Below are positions 54,516 through 62,844 of a stretch of 64,000 nucleotides of DNA, one piece after another. This DNA is from Streptomyces harbinensis (lineage in GTDB: Bacteria; Actinomycetota; Actinomycetes; Streptomycetales; Streptomycetaceae). Where the stretch lies: assembly GCF_900116145.1 (NCBI RefSeq), contig NZ_FPAB01000004.1:372001-436000 (forward strand), read 5' to 3'. The translations under genes and the position numbers were made by a program. The notes beneath the pieces are model-generated. The model saw only the letters and a program-made list of their open reading frames with translations. It was not told the origin of the DNA and did not search any database. Numbering within the stretch: position 1 is the first letter of the stretch; each line of letters opens with the position of its first letter.

Positions 54516-54586
54516 GCCACCCCCTTGGAGGTCGTGGACGGTTCACGGCGGCGCACTCGGTACGAGAAGTGGCGTCACCCTCGTGG

Positions 54587-54612
54587 ATACCGGAGCTGCC
54601 GCCACGGCAAAC
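54587..54612 (-). promoter_or_regulatory. Possible SigB-type promoter for the sigN gene
   Basis: Leftward GTTTG (54608-54612), 14 nt spacer, CCGGTAT (54587-54593) resembles the GTTT-N14-GGGTAT pattern of SigB-like sigma factors, 72 nt upstream of the start codon. Consistent with control by itself or another SigB-type sigma. Weak evidence. Confidence 0.4.
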
Positions 54613-54716
54613 GCGGTTCTAGCAGAATGTCACAAGTCATCAACACGATGTAGCGTCATGTCGATAAAACGGCACAGCGAACCCCGGAGTTCCTGGACTT
54701 GGGTCCCTCGTTCGCG

Positions 54717-55499
54717 TTACGCGTCGATCGGATTTGCGGAGCGCAGACGGGCGAAGCTCCTGGTGAGCAGCCGCGAGACGTGCATCTGCGAGACGCCCAG
54801 CTCCGCGCTGATCTGCGACTGGGTCAGATTGCGGTAGTAGCGCAGCAGCAGGATGCGCTGCTCGCGCTCCGGCAGCTGCACCAGCAGATGCCGTACCAGC
54901 GCCCGGTGTTCGACCCCGGCCAGCTCCGGGTCCTCGTACCCGATCCGCTCCACCAGACCGGCCGACCCCTCGTCGCGCTCCTGCGCCGCCTCCAGCGAGG
55001 AGACCCGGTACGCGCTGCCCGCCTCCAGCGAGGCCAGGACGTCCTCCTCCGGGACCTGGAGCCGCTCGGCGATCTCCGCGGGGTTCGGGTCCCGGCCCAG
55101 CGCCACCGTCAGCTCCTCGGTGGCGCCGCGCACTTGGGCCCACATCTCGTGCAGCCGGCGCGGTACGTGGACGGAGCGCACGCTGTCCCGGAAGTACCGC
55201 CGGATCTCGCCCACGATGGTGGGCATCGCGAAGGTGGGGAACTGCACACCGCGCCCGAGGTCGAAGCGGTCGATCGCGTGGATCAGGCCGATGGTGCCGA
55301 CCTGGACGATGTCCTCCATCGGCTCGTTGCGGTTGTGGAAGCGCAGCGCCGCGTACCGCACCAGCGGCACATTGGCCTCGATCAGGGCTCCACGGACCCG
55401 GGCGTGCTCGGCGGTGCCGGCCTCCAGCCGGTCGAGCTGCTCGAACAGTGCCTGCGTCAGCGCCCGAGCCTGGGCGCCCCGGGTCTGCGTCACCGCCAC
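54717..55499 (-). CDS. sigF: SigB/SigF-type sporulation sigma factor
   Basis: 260 residues with the same architecture as its neighbour: [96 protein letters not shown]. Sigma F is the late, spore-compartment sigma factor in S. coelicolor. The N-terminal Pro/Ala extension that I recall for that protein is absent here; the annotated start begins MAVTQTRG. About 60 percent identical to the adjacent sigma by eye; a tandem duplication. Cotranscription is unlikely given the 201-nt gap. Confidence 0.8.
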   Translation of the reverse strand: MAVTQTRGAQARALTQALFEQLDRLEAGTAEHARVRGALIEANVPLVRYAALRFHNRNEPMEDIVQVGTIGLIHAIDRFDLGRGVQFPTFAMPTIVGEIRRYFRDSVRSVHVPRRLHEMWAQVRGATEELTVALGRDPNPAEIAERLQVPEEDVLASLEAGSAYRVSSLEAAQERDEGSAGLVERIGYEDPELAGVEHRALVRHLLVQLPEREQRILLLRYYRNLTQSQISAELGVSQMHVSRLLTRSFARLRSANPIDA

Positions 55500-55676
55500 C
55501 TGCCGACCACCCTTTCACGTTTCAATCAACGGCAAAAGCGGTCATAGCATCACAAGACATGTCCACGTGTGCAAGTACCGGATTACCACGTGTTGATCGC
55601 CGGGAAGGGCCGGACGGGCCGGGAGCGCGGCCCGGCGGGAGGGTACGGCGCCGCTCGTCCCGCCCGGATACGGCGC

Positions 55677-55707
55677 GGGCCCGACCCCCGCGGAGGGGAT
55701 CGGGCCC
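55677..55707 (-). terminator. Hairpin terminator of tRNA-Ser(CGA)
   Basis: Leftward GGGCCCGATCCCC pairs with GGGGGTCGGGCCC with one wobble, loop of 5 nt, beginning 13 nt after the tRNA 3' end. Confidence 0.8.
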
Positions 55708-55719
55708 GGTACACAGACG

Positions 55720-55806
55720 CGGTAGCGGAGGGATTTGAACCCTCGGTGGAGTTGCCCCCACACTCGCTTTCGAGGCGAGCTCCTTCGGCCGCTCGGACAC
55801 GCTACC
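55720..55806 (-). tRNA. tRNA-Ser (anticodon CGA)
   Basis: Leftward strand. Acceptor GGTAGCG / CGCTACC; anticodon loop CTCGAAA inside CTCGC/GCGAG gives CGA; long class II variable arm (TGTGGGGGCAACTCCACC); T-arm GAGGGTTCAAATCCCTC. CCA is not encoded. Confidence 0.97.
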
Positions 55807-55816
55807 GTCGCGAAGC

Positions 55817-56314
<498 letters not shown>

Positions 56315-56863
56315 TCACCTGACGGCCTCCAGCACATCCGCGGCGCCCAGCGTCTCGGCGATCTCGCTGAGCGCGTCGTCGGCGGAGAGGGTGAGGACGG
56401 CGGCGGCGTCGATGCCGAAATCCGCGAGCAGTCCCGCGTCGCCCACCGGGCCGCGCGGCACCGCGTCGGGATCGAGTGCCCCGTCGTCGTCGCTGTCGTT
56501 GTCGTCCGTGTCCCGGTCGCCCGCGACATCGTCGTCGGTCAGGTCGTCCAGGTCGTCCAGGGCCAGCATGCCGTCGTCCGCGGACCGACGGCCCAGCAGT
56601 TCGTCCGTCAGCAGGATCTCGCCGTACGCGCTGCGCATGGCGCGTGCGGCGTCCGAGACGAAGACGCGTGGATCGTCCTCGCCGTCGATCCGGACGACGC
56701 CGAACCAGACGCCCTCCTGCTCGATGCAGACCAGGACGGTGTCGTCGGGAGCCGCCTCCCGGGCCAGATCGGCCAACTCGTCCAGGCTCTCCACATCGTC
56801 GAACTCGGTATCACTCGCTTCCCAACCATCATCGGTCCGCGCGAGCAGTGCGGTGAAGTACAC
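56315..56863 (-). CDS. tRNA adenosine deaminase-associated protein
   Basis: 182 residues, conserved in actinobacteria directly upstream of tadA, of unknown function. GTG 56863 ([14 protein letters not shown]) has GGGGAG 7 nt upstream and fits the family start, so the longer frame is rejected. Two conserved parts ([36 protein letters not shown] and the C-terminal [20 protein letters not shown]) are separated by a very acidic stretch ([20 protein letters not shown]). Constant linkage suggests a role in TadA activity or stability. Confidence 0.87.
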   Translation of the reverse strand: MYFTALLARTDDGWEASDTEFDDVESLDELADLAREAAPDDTVLVCIEQEGVWFGVVRIDGEDDPRVFVSDAARAMRSAYGEILLTDELLGRRSADDGMLALDDLDDLTDDDVAGDRDTDDNDSDDDGALDPDAVPRGPVGDAGLLADFGIDAAAVLTLSADDALSEIAETLGAADVLEAVR

Positions 56864-57011
56864 CGTGACTCTCCCCACTCGGTTTGGCTCTGCCACTCAG
56901 CATCGTGGCAGAAAAGGGGTGCCCTGTCGGGTAACCCGGCAGTTCACCTGCGCGATATTCCGCATCCGCCCGGCAGTGGGAGTGTCCGGGGCATTCGGTA
57001 CTGTCGCCTTC

Positions 57012-57647
57012 ATGCGGACCCATGTCGTCGACCACCCGCTGGTGGCGCACAAGCTGACCACGCTGCGCGACGAGCGCACCGACTCCCCCACCTTCCGGCG
57101 GCTGGCTGACGAGCTGGTCACCCTGCTGGCGTACGAAGCGACTCGTGACGTCCGCACCGAACTCGTGGACATCACCACCCCCGTGGCCGCGACGACGGGG
57201 GTGCGTCTGTCGCACCCCAAGCCGCTCGTCGTGCCGATCATACGGGCGGGTCTCGGGATGCTCGACGGCATGGTGCGGTTGCTGCCGACCGCCGAGGTGG
57301 GCTTCCTGGGGATGATCAGGGACGAGGAGACGCTCCAGGCGGCGACGTACGCCTCGCGGATGCCCGAGGACCTCTCCGGGCGTCAGGTGTACGTGCTGGA
57401 CCCGATGCTGGCGACCGGCGGCACGCTGGTGGCGGCGATCCGGGACCTGATCGAGCGCGGCGCGGACGATGTGACCGCGATCTGTCTGCTGGCCGCGCCC
57501 GAGGGCGTGGAGCTGATGGAGCGCGAGCTGGCCGGCGCGCCGGTCACCGTGGTGACGGCGGCGCTGGACGAGCGGCTGAACGAGCTGGGCTACATCGTGC
57601 CGGGCCTGGGCGACGCGGGCGACCGGCTGTACGGCACGGCCGGCTGA
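57012..57647 (+). CDS. upp: Uracil phosphoribosyltransferase
   Basis: Pyrimidine-salvage enzyme making UMP from uracil and PRPP, 211 residues, the family length. The PRPP-binding motif is [34 protein letters not shown] and the C-terminal [16 protein letters not shown] (uracil site) are typical. ATG 57012 stands 7 nt after a TACTGT box, a leaderless arrangement; a long upstream frame on this strand runs antisense to tadA and is spurious. Monocistronic. Confidence 0.97.
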   Translation: MRTHVVDHPLVAHKLTTLRDERTDSPTFRRLADELVTLLAYEATRDVRTELVDITTPVAATTGVRLSHPKPLVVPIIRAGLGMLDGMVRLLPTAEVGFLGMIRDEETLQAATYASRMPEDLSGRQVYVLDPMLATGGTLVAAIRDLIERGADDVTAICLLAAPEGVELMERELAGAPVTVVTAALDERLNELGYIVPGLGDAGDRLYGTAG

Positions 57648-57755
57648 GGGCGGTCCGGCCGGTCCCGCCGGACCGGCGGTAAGGCCACGGCCGTACGCCA
57701 CGCCGGTCGCCCGGACAGCCGGTGTCCGCCGGTCCCGCACCTCGGGGCGCGCCGG

Positions 57756-58439
57756 TCAGCACTCCTGGCCGGCGGCCTCCGTCTCGCGGTCGGGCTTCTG
57801 GAGGGCTTCGAGGGCGCGGGCCGCGTCCTGCGGGGCGGTGAGCTGCTGGAAGCCCTCGCCGATGACCAGGTCGACCTCCGGGGTGTCCCGGGCGTCGGCG
57901 GCGTCGGCCTCCGCCTGCTCGGCGCCGGCGAGCTGGGCGCCCACCACCGCCAGCGCGCCGTTCTCCTGGGCCTCGCCCGCGCCGAGGAGCAGCCCGGGGG
58001 CCTCGACCTTGCCGTCCAGCTCCTCGGGCGCGTTGTCCACGGTGCCGATGACGAAGCCGCGCTCGGCGAGCGCGTCGGCGGTCTGCTGGGCGAGGCCGGT
58101 TCTGGTGGTGGCGTTGTAGACGTTCACCGTGATCGTTCTGGGCTCGGGCAGCTCGGCCAGCGGTCCCGAGGCGCCCTCCGCCTCGGTCTCCGGGCGCTCG
58201 GTGGCGCACTCGCGGGCGCCGGACGCGGCGGCCCGCTGGGGTCCTTCGCCCTCGGCCTCGGCGGAGAAGACCCGGATGAGCTGGAGCGTGCCGGTGCCGA
58301 CCAGCCCGAGCACCGCGACGGTGGACAGGGCCAGGGCCACCGTGCGGCGGCGACGGCGCGGGGGGCGCATCCGGGGGTAGCGGTCGCCCGTGACGCGGTA
58401 TTTCTTTCCGCCCATGCCGGGAGGCGTCAGCATGCTCAT
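57756..58439 (-). CDS. Membrane-anchored LytR C-terminal-domain protein
   Basis: 227 residues. A basic cytosolic N-terminus (MRPPRRRRRT) precedes one helix (VALALSTVAVLGLVGTGTLQ). The external part is a LytR_C domain (about 100-205): ITVNVYNATTRTGLAQQTAD, ALAERGFVIGTV, VDLVIGEGF. The LCP phosphotransferase domain normally joined to it in LytR proteins is absent. Such proteins may bind cell-wall precursors or assist LCP enzymes; the precise role is unknown. It converges on upp. Confidence 0.85.
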   Translation of the reverse strand: MSMLTPPGMGGKKYRVTGDRYPRMRPPRRRRRTVALALSTVAVLGLVGTGTLQLIRVFSAEAEGEGPQRAAASGARECATERPETEAEGASGPLAELPEPRTITVNVYNATTRTGLAQQTADALAERGFVIGTVDNAPEELDGKVEAPGLLLGAGEAQENGALAVVGAQLAGAEQAEADAADARDTPEVDLVIGEGFQQLTAPQDAARALEALQKPDRETEAAGQEC

Positions 58440-58529
58440 GGACGCAGCGTAGTCACCCGTGGGCCCATGGACCTATTAATGATCAGCTGATCTGCTCAAC
58501 CGGCCCCGAACGGCCGACCGCCGCCCCCG

Positions 58530-58826
58530 TCAGTCGAGCTCCAGGACCCGGGCGTGCAGGACCTGGCGCTGCTGGAGGGCGGCGCGGACCGCTCGGTGCA
58601 GGCCGTCCTCCAGATAGAGGTCGCCCTGCCACTTCACGACGTGGGCGAACAGGTCGCCGTAGAAGGTGGAGTCCTCCGCGAGCAGCGTCTCCAGGTCCAG
58701 CTGGCCCTTGGTGGTGATCAGCTGGTCGAGACGCACCGGGCGCGGCGCGACGTCTGCCCACTGCCGGGTGTTCTCCCGGCCGTGGTCAGGGTAGGGTCGG
58801 CCGGTTCCGATGCGCTTGAAGATCAC
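58530..58826 (-). CDS. Conserved actinobacterial small protein (often labelled VapB-family)
   Basis: 98 residues. MIFKRIGTGRPYPDHG opens; the core RPVRLDQLITTKGQLDLETL and the end LYLEDGLHRAVRAALQQRQV are strongly conserved in Streptomyces as I recall. Databases often label it a type II antitoxin (VapB-like), but no toxin gene adjoins it and no ribbon-helix-helix or AbrB motif is visible. The LEDGLHRA segment recalls the DGxHR motif of ParB/sulfiredoxin-like folds. Function unknown. Confidence 0.75.
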   Translation of the reverse strand: MIFKRIGTGRPYPDHGRENTRQWADVAPRPVRLDQLITTKGQLDLETLLAEDSTFYGDLFAHVVKWQGDLYLEDGLHRAVRAALQQRQVLHARVLELD

Positions 58827-58883
58827 ACGCAGAGCCTACCGGGCGGGGCCCGGGCTTCGCAGCCGCACGGAATTTTCCGGCCG

Positions 58884-60296
58884 TCAGCGCGGGGTGGTCA
58901 GGGCGTCGGGGAGCCACGCGGAGTGGCCGACGGCCCGCGCGATCACCCGCAGATTGGCCTCCAGGGCCGCCCGGTCGAGGTTGCCGAGGTCGTCGCAGGC
59001 GGCGTGGTAGCACGGGTCGTACGGGGCACCGGCCGTGCCGCCCCAGCGGGCGGCCTGGTCCTCCGTCTTCAGGCCCTCGGCGCCGGTGTGGCTGCCGCCG
59101 GCCGCGATGCCGGCCTCCAGGAAGGGCGCGTAGTCGCTGCGGCCGTTGAACGGGATCGGCTCGGCGGTGATGCCCTGCTCGGCGAGGTATTCCGTCAGAT
59201 GACCGGTGACGGCGGCGGAGCCGTCCGCCGCGCCGGTGCCGTCGTGCACGAAGAAGCCGGCGTTGGGCGAGGCGATCATGTCGAAGTTCAGGTAGACCGA
59301 GATGGCCGCCCGCTCGTCCTCGGTGAGCCCGTCCACGTAGTGCCGGGAGCCGAGCAGCCCGGATTCCTCCGCCGACCACAGGGCGAAGCGGACGGTGGCG
59401 CCGCCGCCCCGGTAGTGGTCGGCCAGCCGCAGGGCGGTCTCCAGGACGCCGGCCGAGCCGGAGCCGTTGTCGTTGATGCCGGGTCCGTCGGCCACCGAGT
59501 CCAGATGGGCGCCGGCCATGACCACCCGGTCCGGGTCGCCGCCCCGGGTCTCGGCCAGTACGTTGACGGTCTCGCGGTCCTCGGCGCGCTGGGCGAGGTC
59601 GAGGCGGACGGGCCGGTCGAGGTCGCCGGCGGCGAGCGCGAGGCCGTCGGCGCGGGAGATGCCGCCGACCGGGAGGACGCCGGCGTCCGGGTCGCCGAGC
59701 GTGCCGCCGAAGGGGCCGCCGTCCGGGGCGCTGTCGTAGACGACGGCCGCCACCGCGCCGGCCGCGGCGGCCTGCTCGGCCTTGGCGGCGAAGGTGCAGT
59801 CGCCGCGTTCGACGAGGGCGATCCGGCCCCGGTGGGTGTCGCCGGGGTAGTCCTCCGGGGTGCAGCCGAGCCCGCCGGCCACCGCGAGCGGGGCGGTGAG
59901 CCCGTCGTCGGGGGTGTTGGCGGTGTACGTCATGGCCCGGATCGGGATGTCGCGGCCGTCGTCGGTGGTGAGGCGTTCGGCGGTGGTCTCCCGGTAGGAG
60001 AAGCCGAAGCGCTGGTAGTCGACCCGGTAGCCGGCCGCCGTCAGCAGTTCGCCGGCGTAGCGGGCTGAGCGTTCGTGGCCGGGGCTGCCGGCCGCGCGGT
60101 GGCCGCCGGAGGCGTCGGCGATCCGCTGGAAGGCGGTCAGGTGGCGCAGGGCCCCGTCGGCGGTGGTGTCCTCGGCGAGGACGCGGGCGAGCCGCTCGGC
60201 GCGGTCGGCCCGGGCGTCGGGAGGTGCGGCGCCCACGAGGAGCAGCAGGGGGAGGGCGGTCAGCGGGGCGATGATCGTACGGATTCGAGTGCGCAC
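58884..60296 (-). CDS. Secreted M28 aminopeptidase with PA domain
   Basis: 470 residues: signal peptide (IIAPLTALPLLLLVGAAPPD), a PA insert (about 140-215; GRIALVERGDCTFAAKAEQA), and an M28 dizinc peptidase domain. Zinc ligands and catalytic Glu are visible: VVMAGAHLDSV (His), GINDNGSG (bridging Asp), SAEESGLLGS (Glu pair), YLNFDMIAS (Asp) and GGSHTGAEG (His). Releases N-terminal amino acids from peptides outside the cell, like S. griseus aminopeptidase. Divergent from the AEC transporter gene. Confidence 0.93.
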   Translation of the reverse strand: MRTRIRTIIAPLTALPLLLLVGAAPPDARADRAERLARVLAEDTTADGALRHLTAFQRIADASGGHRAAGSPGHERSARYAGELLTAAGYRVDYQRFGFSYRETTAERLTTDDGRDIPIRAMTYTANTPDDGLTAPLAVAGGLGCTPEDYPGDTHRGRIALVERGDCTFAAKAEQAAAAGAVAAVVYDSAPDGGPFGGTLGDPDAGVLPVGGISRADGLALAAGDLDRPVRLDLAQRAEDRETVNVLAETRGGDPDRVVMAGAHLDSVADGPGINDNGSGSAGVLETALRLADHYRGGGATVRFALWSAEESGLLGSRHYVDGLTEDERAAISVYLNFDMIASPNAGFFVHDGTGAADGSAAVTGHLTEYLAEQGITAEPIPFNGRSDYAPFLEAGIAAGGSHTGAEGLKTEDQAARWGGTAGAPYDPCYHAACDDLGNLDRAALEANLRVIARAVGHSAWLPDALTTPR

Positions 60297-60370
60297 GGAG
60301 CGTCACCGTAGGGAATGGGGCGCGGTGTGTCACGGAGGCCGCCGGTGCGTCTCCCGTAGTCGAGATCACA

Positions 60371-60400
60371 TTGACCTCTTAGATGTACACGACACATAGT
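60371..60400 (+). promoter_or_regulatory. Vegetative-type promoter of the AEC transporter gene
   Basis: TTGACC (60371-60376), 18-nt spacer, CATAGT (60395-60400), 7 nt before the ATG at 60408. It reads as a SigA/HrdB-type promoter giving a leaderless transcript. Confidence 0.6.
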
Positions 60401-60407
60401 TGCCCCC

Positions 60408-61331
60408 ATGGGTGGTGTGATCACGGGCTTCGCGATCATCGCCAGCATCATCGGTACCGGCTATCTGCTCGGGTGGCGGGGATCGCTCGGCGAGAACGGG
60501 CGAGAGGTCCTCACCAAGCTCGCCTTCTACGTGGCGACCCCGGCGCTGCTGTTCACCACCCTCTCCGACGCCGATCTGAGCGTGATCTTCTCCACTCCGC
60601 TGCTGGTCACCGCCGTCTCCACCGGCGCGGTCGCGGCCGTCTTCGTGGCGGTGGGCGCGGTACGGCGCTGGGGGGTGGGGCGGACCACCGTGGGCGCGCT
60701 GTGCTCCAGCTATGTGAACGCCGGCAACCTCGGCATCCCGATCGCCGTGTACGTCCTGGACGACGCCACGCTGGTCGCGCCGGTGCTGCTCTTCCAGCAG
60801 CTCATCGTCATGCCGGTGGCGCTGACCGTGCTCGATCTGTCCACCCGCGGCGGGGCCGCGACCCCGTGGTGGCAGCGGGTGCTGACCCCGTTCCGCAATC
60901 CGGTGGTGATCAGCGCGCTGGCCGGGGTGGCGGTGGCGGCCTCCGGCTGGACCGTGCCCGAGCCGCTGCTGGAGCCGGCGGTGCTGATCGGCAACATGGC
61001 GGTGCCCGCCGTGCTGCTGGCGTTCGGGATCTCGCTGCGCGGGAGCAGCCTGCCGGGGCAGGGGGACGACCGCTGGCCGATGTGGCTGTCGGTGGGGCTC
61101 AAGTCCGCCGGGATGCCGCTGGTGGCCTGGGCGGTGGCCACCTGGGTGTTCGGTCTGGGGGCCACCGACGTGTTCCACGTGGTGGTGACCTCGGCGCTGC
61201 CGGCCGCCCAGAACCTCTTCACCTACGCCTCCCGCTACCAGGTGGGGGTGCGGCTGGCCCGCGAGTCGATCCTGCTCTCCACGGTGCTGGCGATCCCGGT
61301 GCTGGTGGTGGTGGCCGCCCTGCTCGGCTGA
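60408..61331 (+). CDS. AEC-family (auxin efflux carrier-like) transporter
   Basis: 307 residues and about ten transmembrane helices, for example VITGFAIIASIIGTGYLLGW, AVSTGAVAAVFVAVGAV and ILLSTVLAIPVLVVVAALLG. The family mark SSYVNAGNLGIPIAVYVL contains the NxGNLG motif, and a second helix-break lies at TSALPAAQNLFTYASRY. Bacterial members move malate, malonate or amino acids. No substrate clue from neighbours. Leaderless start. Confidence 0.9.
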   Translation: MGGVITGFAIIASIIGTGYLLGWRGSLGENGREVLTKLAFYVATPALLFTTLSDADLSVIFSTPLLVTAVSTGAVAAVFVAVGAVRRWGVGRTTVGALCSSYVNAGNLGIPIAVYVLDDATLVAPVLLFQQLIVMPVALTVLDLSTRGGAATPWWQRVLTPFRNPVVISALAGVAVAASGWTVPEPLLEPAVLIGNMAVPAVLLAFGISLRGSSLPGQGDDRWPMWLSVGLKSAGMPLVAWAVATWVFGLGATDVFHVVVTSALPAAQNLFTYASRYQVGVRLARESILLSTVLAIPVLVVVAALLG

Positions 61332-61553
61332 TGCGGACTTCGGCGCCGGCCTGTTGATTTCCGAGCGGAGATGCCGGGGCCGCTGCCCACGGCCGGTCTC
61401 TTCGCGGACGCGGTCCGAGGCCGGGGCGGACGGCTCCACCGTTCATGCCGCCGATTCACCCGATCCCTCCTCCTGGCGCCCGATCGGCCGCGCCCTGGAG
61501 GGGTGACCAGGCACCCGGCGCGGCCACCACCCCGCTGCGGCTGCGGGCCGAGC

Positions 61554-61859
61554 TCACCGCACCGCTGCGCGGTGGGACGGCGGCGCGCTGAGCGCGGCGC
61601 CGGCCCCGCCCCCGTAGCACTGCGGGCAGTGCTCCCGCCGCACCGCGCGCAGCGCCCGCTCGTCGTACTGGTAGATCTCGCCCACCGAACCGTCGCAGCC
61701 CCGCGTGGGGCACGGGGCGTTGGCCCGCAGCACGGACGGGCGCGGGGCGGCGGCCGGCAGCCAGCCGCAGGACAGACAGGGGTGCAGAAAGATCTCGCCG
61801 CGCACATCCAGCGCGGTCACCGCCTGCGGGGCATCGCAGTCGGGGCAGGGGTAGGCCAT
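61554..61859 (-). CDS. Small zinc-ribbon protein
   Basis: 101 residues with eight cysteines in four pairs: CPDC and CLSC at the N-terminus, CPTRGC and CPQC in the second half, giving two zinc ribbons (about residues 5-32 and 50-80). The last 20 residues are low in complexity. A TACCGT box 7 nt before the ATG indicates a leaderless mRNA. It may bind nucleic acid or protein; no function is known. It follows the lectin gene on the same strand by about 100 nt. Confidence 0.8.
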   Translation of the reverse strand: MAYPCPDCDAPQAVTALDVRGEIFLHPCLSCGWLPAAAPRPSVLRANAPCPTRGCDGSVGEIYQYDERALRAVRREHCPQCYGGGAGAALSAPPSHRAAVR

Positions 61860-61960
61860 GCACGGGACGGTATCCCGCCGATGGCCCTGCCCCTGCCCCG
61901 AGTTGCCGGCCGCACCCCTTCCGGGGCACGGCCGGAACGCGTATACGATCCGGCGTCCGG

Positions 61961-62833
61961 TCAGCCGGAGATGGTCCACTTCTGCGCCGGGTTGCCCGAG
62001 CAGTCCGCGATCTGCACCTGGGTGCCGCTGCTGGTGTCCGCCCAGGGGATGTCCAGGCAGCGGTCCGCCGAGATGTTCACGATGTCGTTGTTCGGCGAGA
62101 TCGCCCACCGCTGGGTGGCGTTCCCCGTGCAGTCCCACATGTGCAGCAGCGTGCCGTCACCGGTCTTGGCGCCCACCAGGCTCAGGCAGTTGCCCATCGC
62201 CCGCAGCGTGCCGTCCGACCAGAAGGTCCACTTCTGCGCGTTGGTGCCGTTGCAGTCGAACACGATGGCCGGTGTGCCGTTGGCGGTCCGCGAGTTGGAC
62301 ACGTCCAGGCACTTGCCGTCCAGACCGGCGATCCGCACATCGGCGCGCACCTTGTACGGGGCCGGCGGGTCGTCGTTCTTCGTGTCGGCCGGAGGATCGT
62401 TCTTCTTCTCCTCCTTCTTCGCCGGCTCCTCCTCCTGCCGCTCCGGCTCGTTCGCGGCCGGCGGCGGATCGGCGGCCGGCGGCGGAGCGGCCGGCGGAGC
62501 CGCGGGCTTCTCCTCCTCCTGCTTCTCCTCCTCTTCCTCCTGCTCCTCTTCCTCCTCCTCGGCCGGCTCCTCCTCCGGCTCCTCAGCGGGATCCTCGTCC
62601 ACCACGACGGGAGGCAGCTGCGGCTGGATGTTCGCCACCGGGGCGGCGTCGCCACCGTCGAAGACGTTGGCGCTCAGCAACGGCACCGCCAGGATCGTCG
62701 CGGCGGCCAGCACGGCGCCGGAGCCCAGCGAGGTCCACACCCGGCGGCCGGGCACCAGACCGCGCGGCGGACGGGAGGGGGAGCGGGCGAAGGTTTCCGC
62801 GAAACGGGCCTCGGGCCCGGGTGGTTGGGGCAT
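61961..62833 (-). CDS. Membrane-anchored ricin-type lectin-domain protein with Glu-rich spacer
   Basis: 290 residues. A cytosolic N-terminus (MPQPPGPEARFAETFARSPS) and one helix (SLGSGAVLAAATILAVPLLS) anchor it as a type II protein. A spacer of about 90 residues made of Glu runs, Pro and Lys (EEEPAEEEEEEQEEEEEKQ) holds a C-terminal RICIN beta-trefoil (about 165-290) with AQKWTF, TQRWAI and AQKWTI QxW motifs and paired cysteines. The lectin domain is near 70 percent identical by eye to that of the GH16 enzyme at 51991. ATG 62833 follows AGGAG by 5 nt and lies 11 nt after the AAA gene: same operon. Confidence 0.88.
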   Translation of the reverse strand: MPQPPGPEARFAETFARSPSRPPRGLVPGRRVWTSLGSGAVLAAATILAVPLLSANVFDGGDAAPVANIQPQLPPVVVDEDPAEEPEEEPAEEEEEEQEEEEEKQEEEKPAAPPAAPPPAADPPPAANEPERQEEEPAKKEEKKNDPPADTKNDDPPAPYKVRADVRIAGLDGKCLDVSNSRTANGTPAIVFDCNGTNAQKWTFWSDGTLRAMGNCLSLVGAKTGDGTLLHMWDCTGNATQRWAISPNNDIVNISADRCLDIPWADTSSGTQVQIADCSGNPAQKWTISG

Positions 62834-62844
62834 GTCTTCTCCTG

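Noticed and set aside
58530..58826. VapB antitoxin of a toxin-antitoxin pair
   Set aside because: No toxin gene within reach on either side and no antitoxin DNA-binding motif visible; kept as a conserved protein of unknown function.
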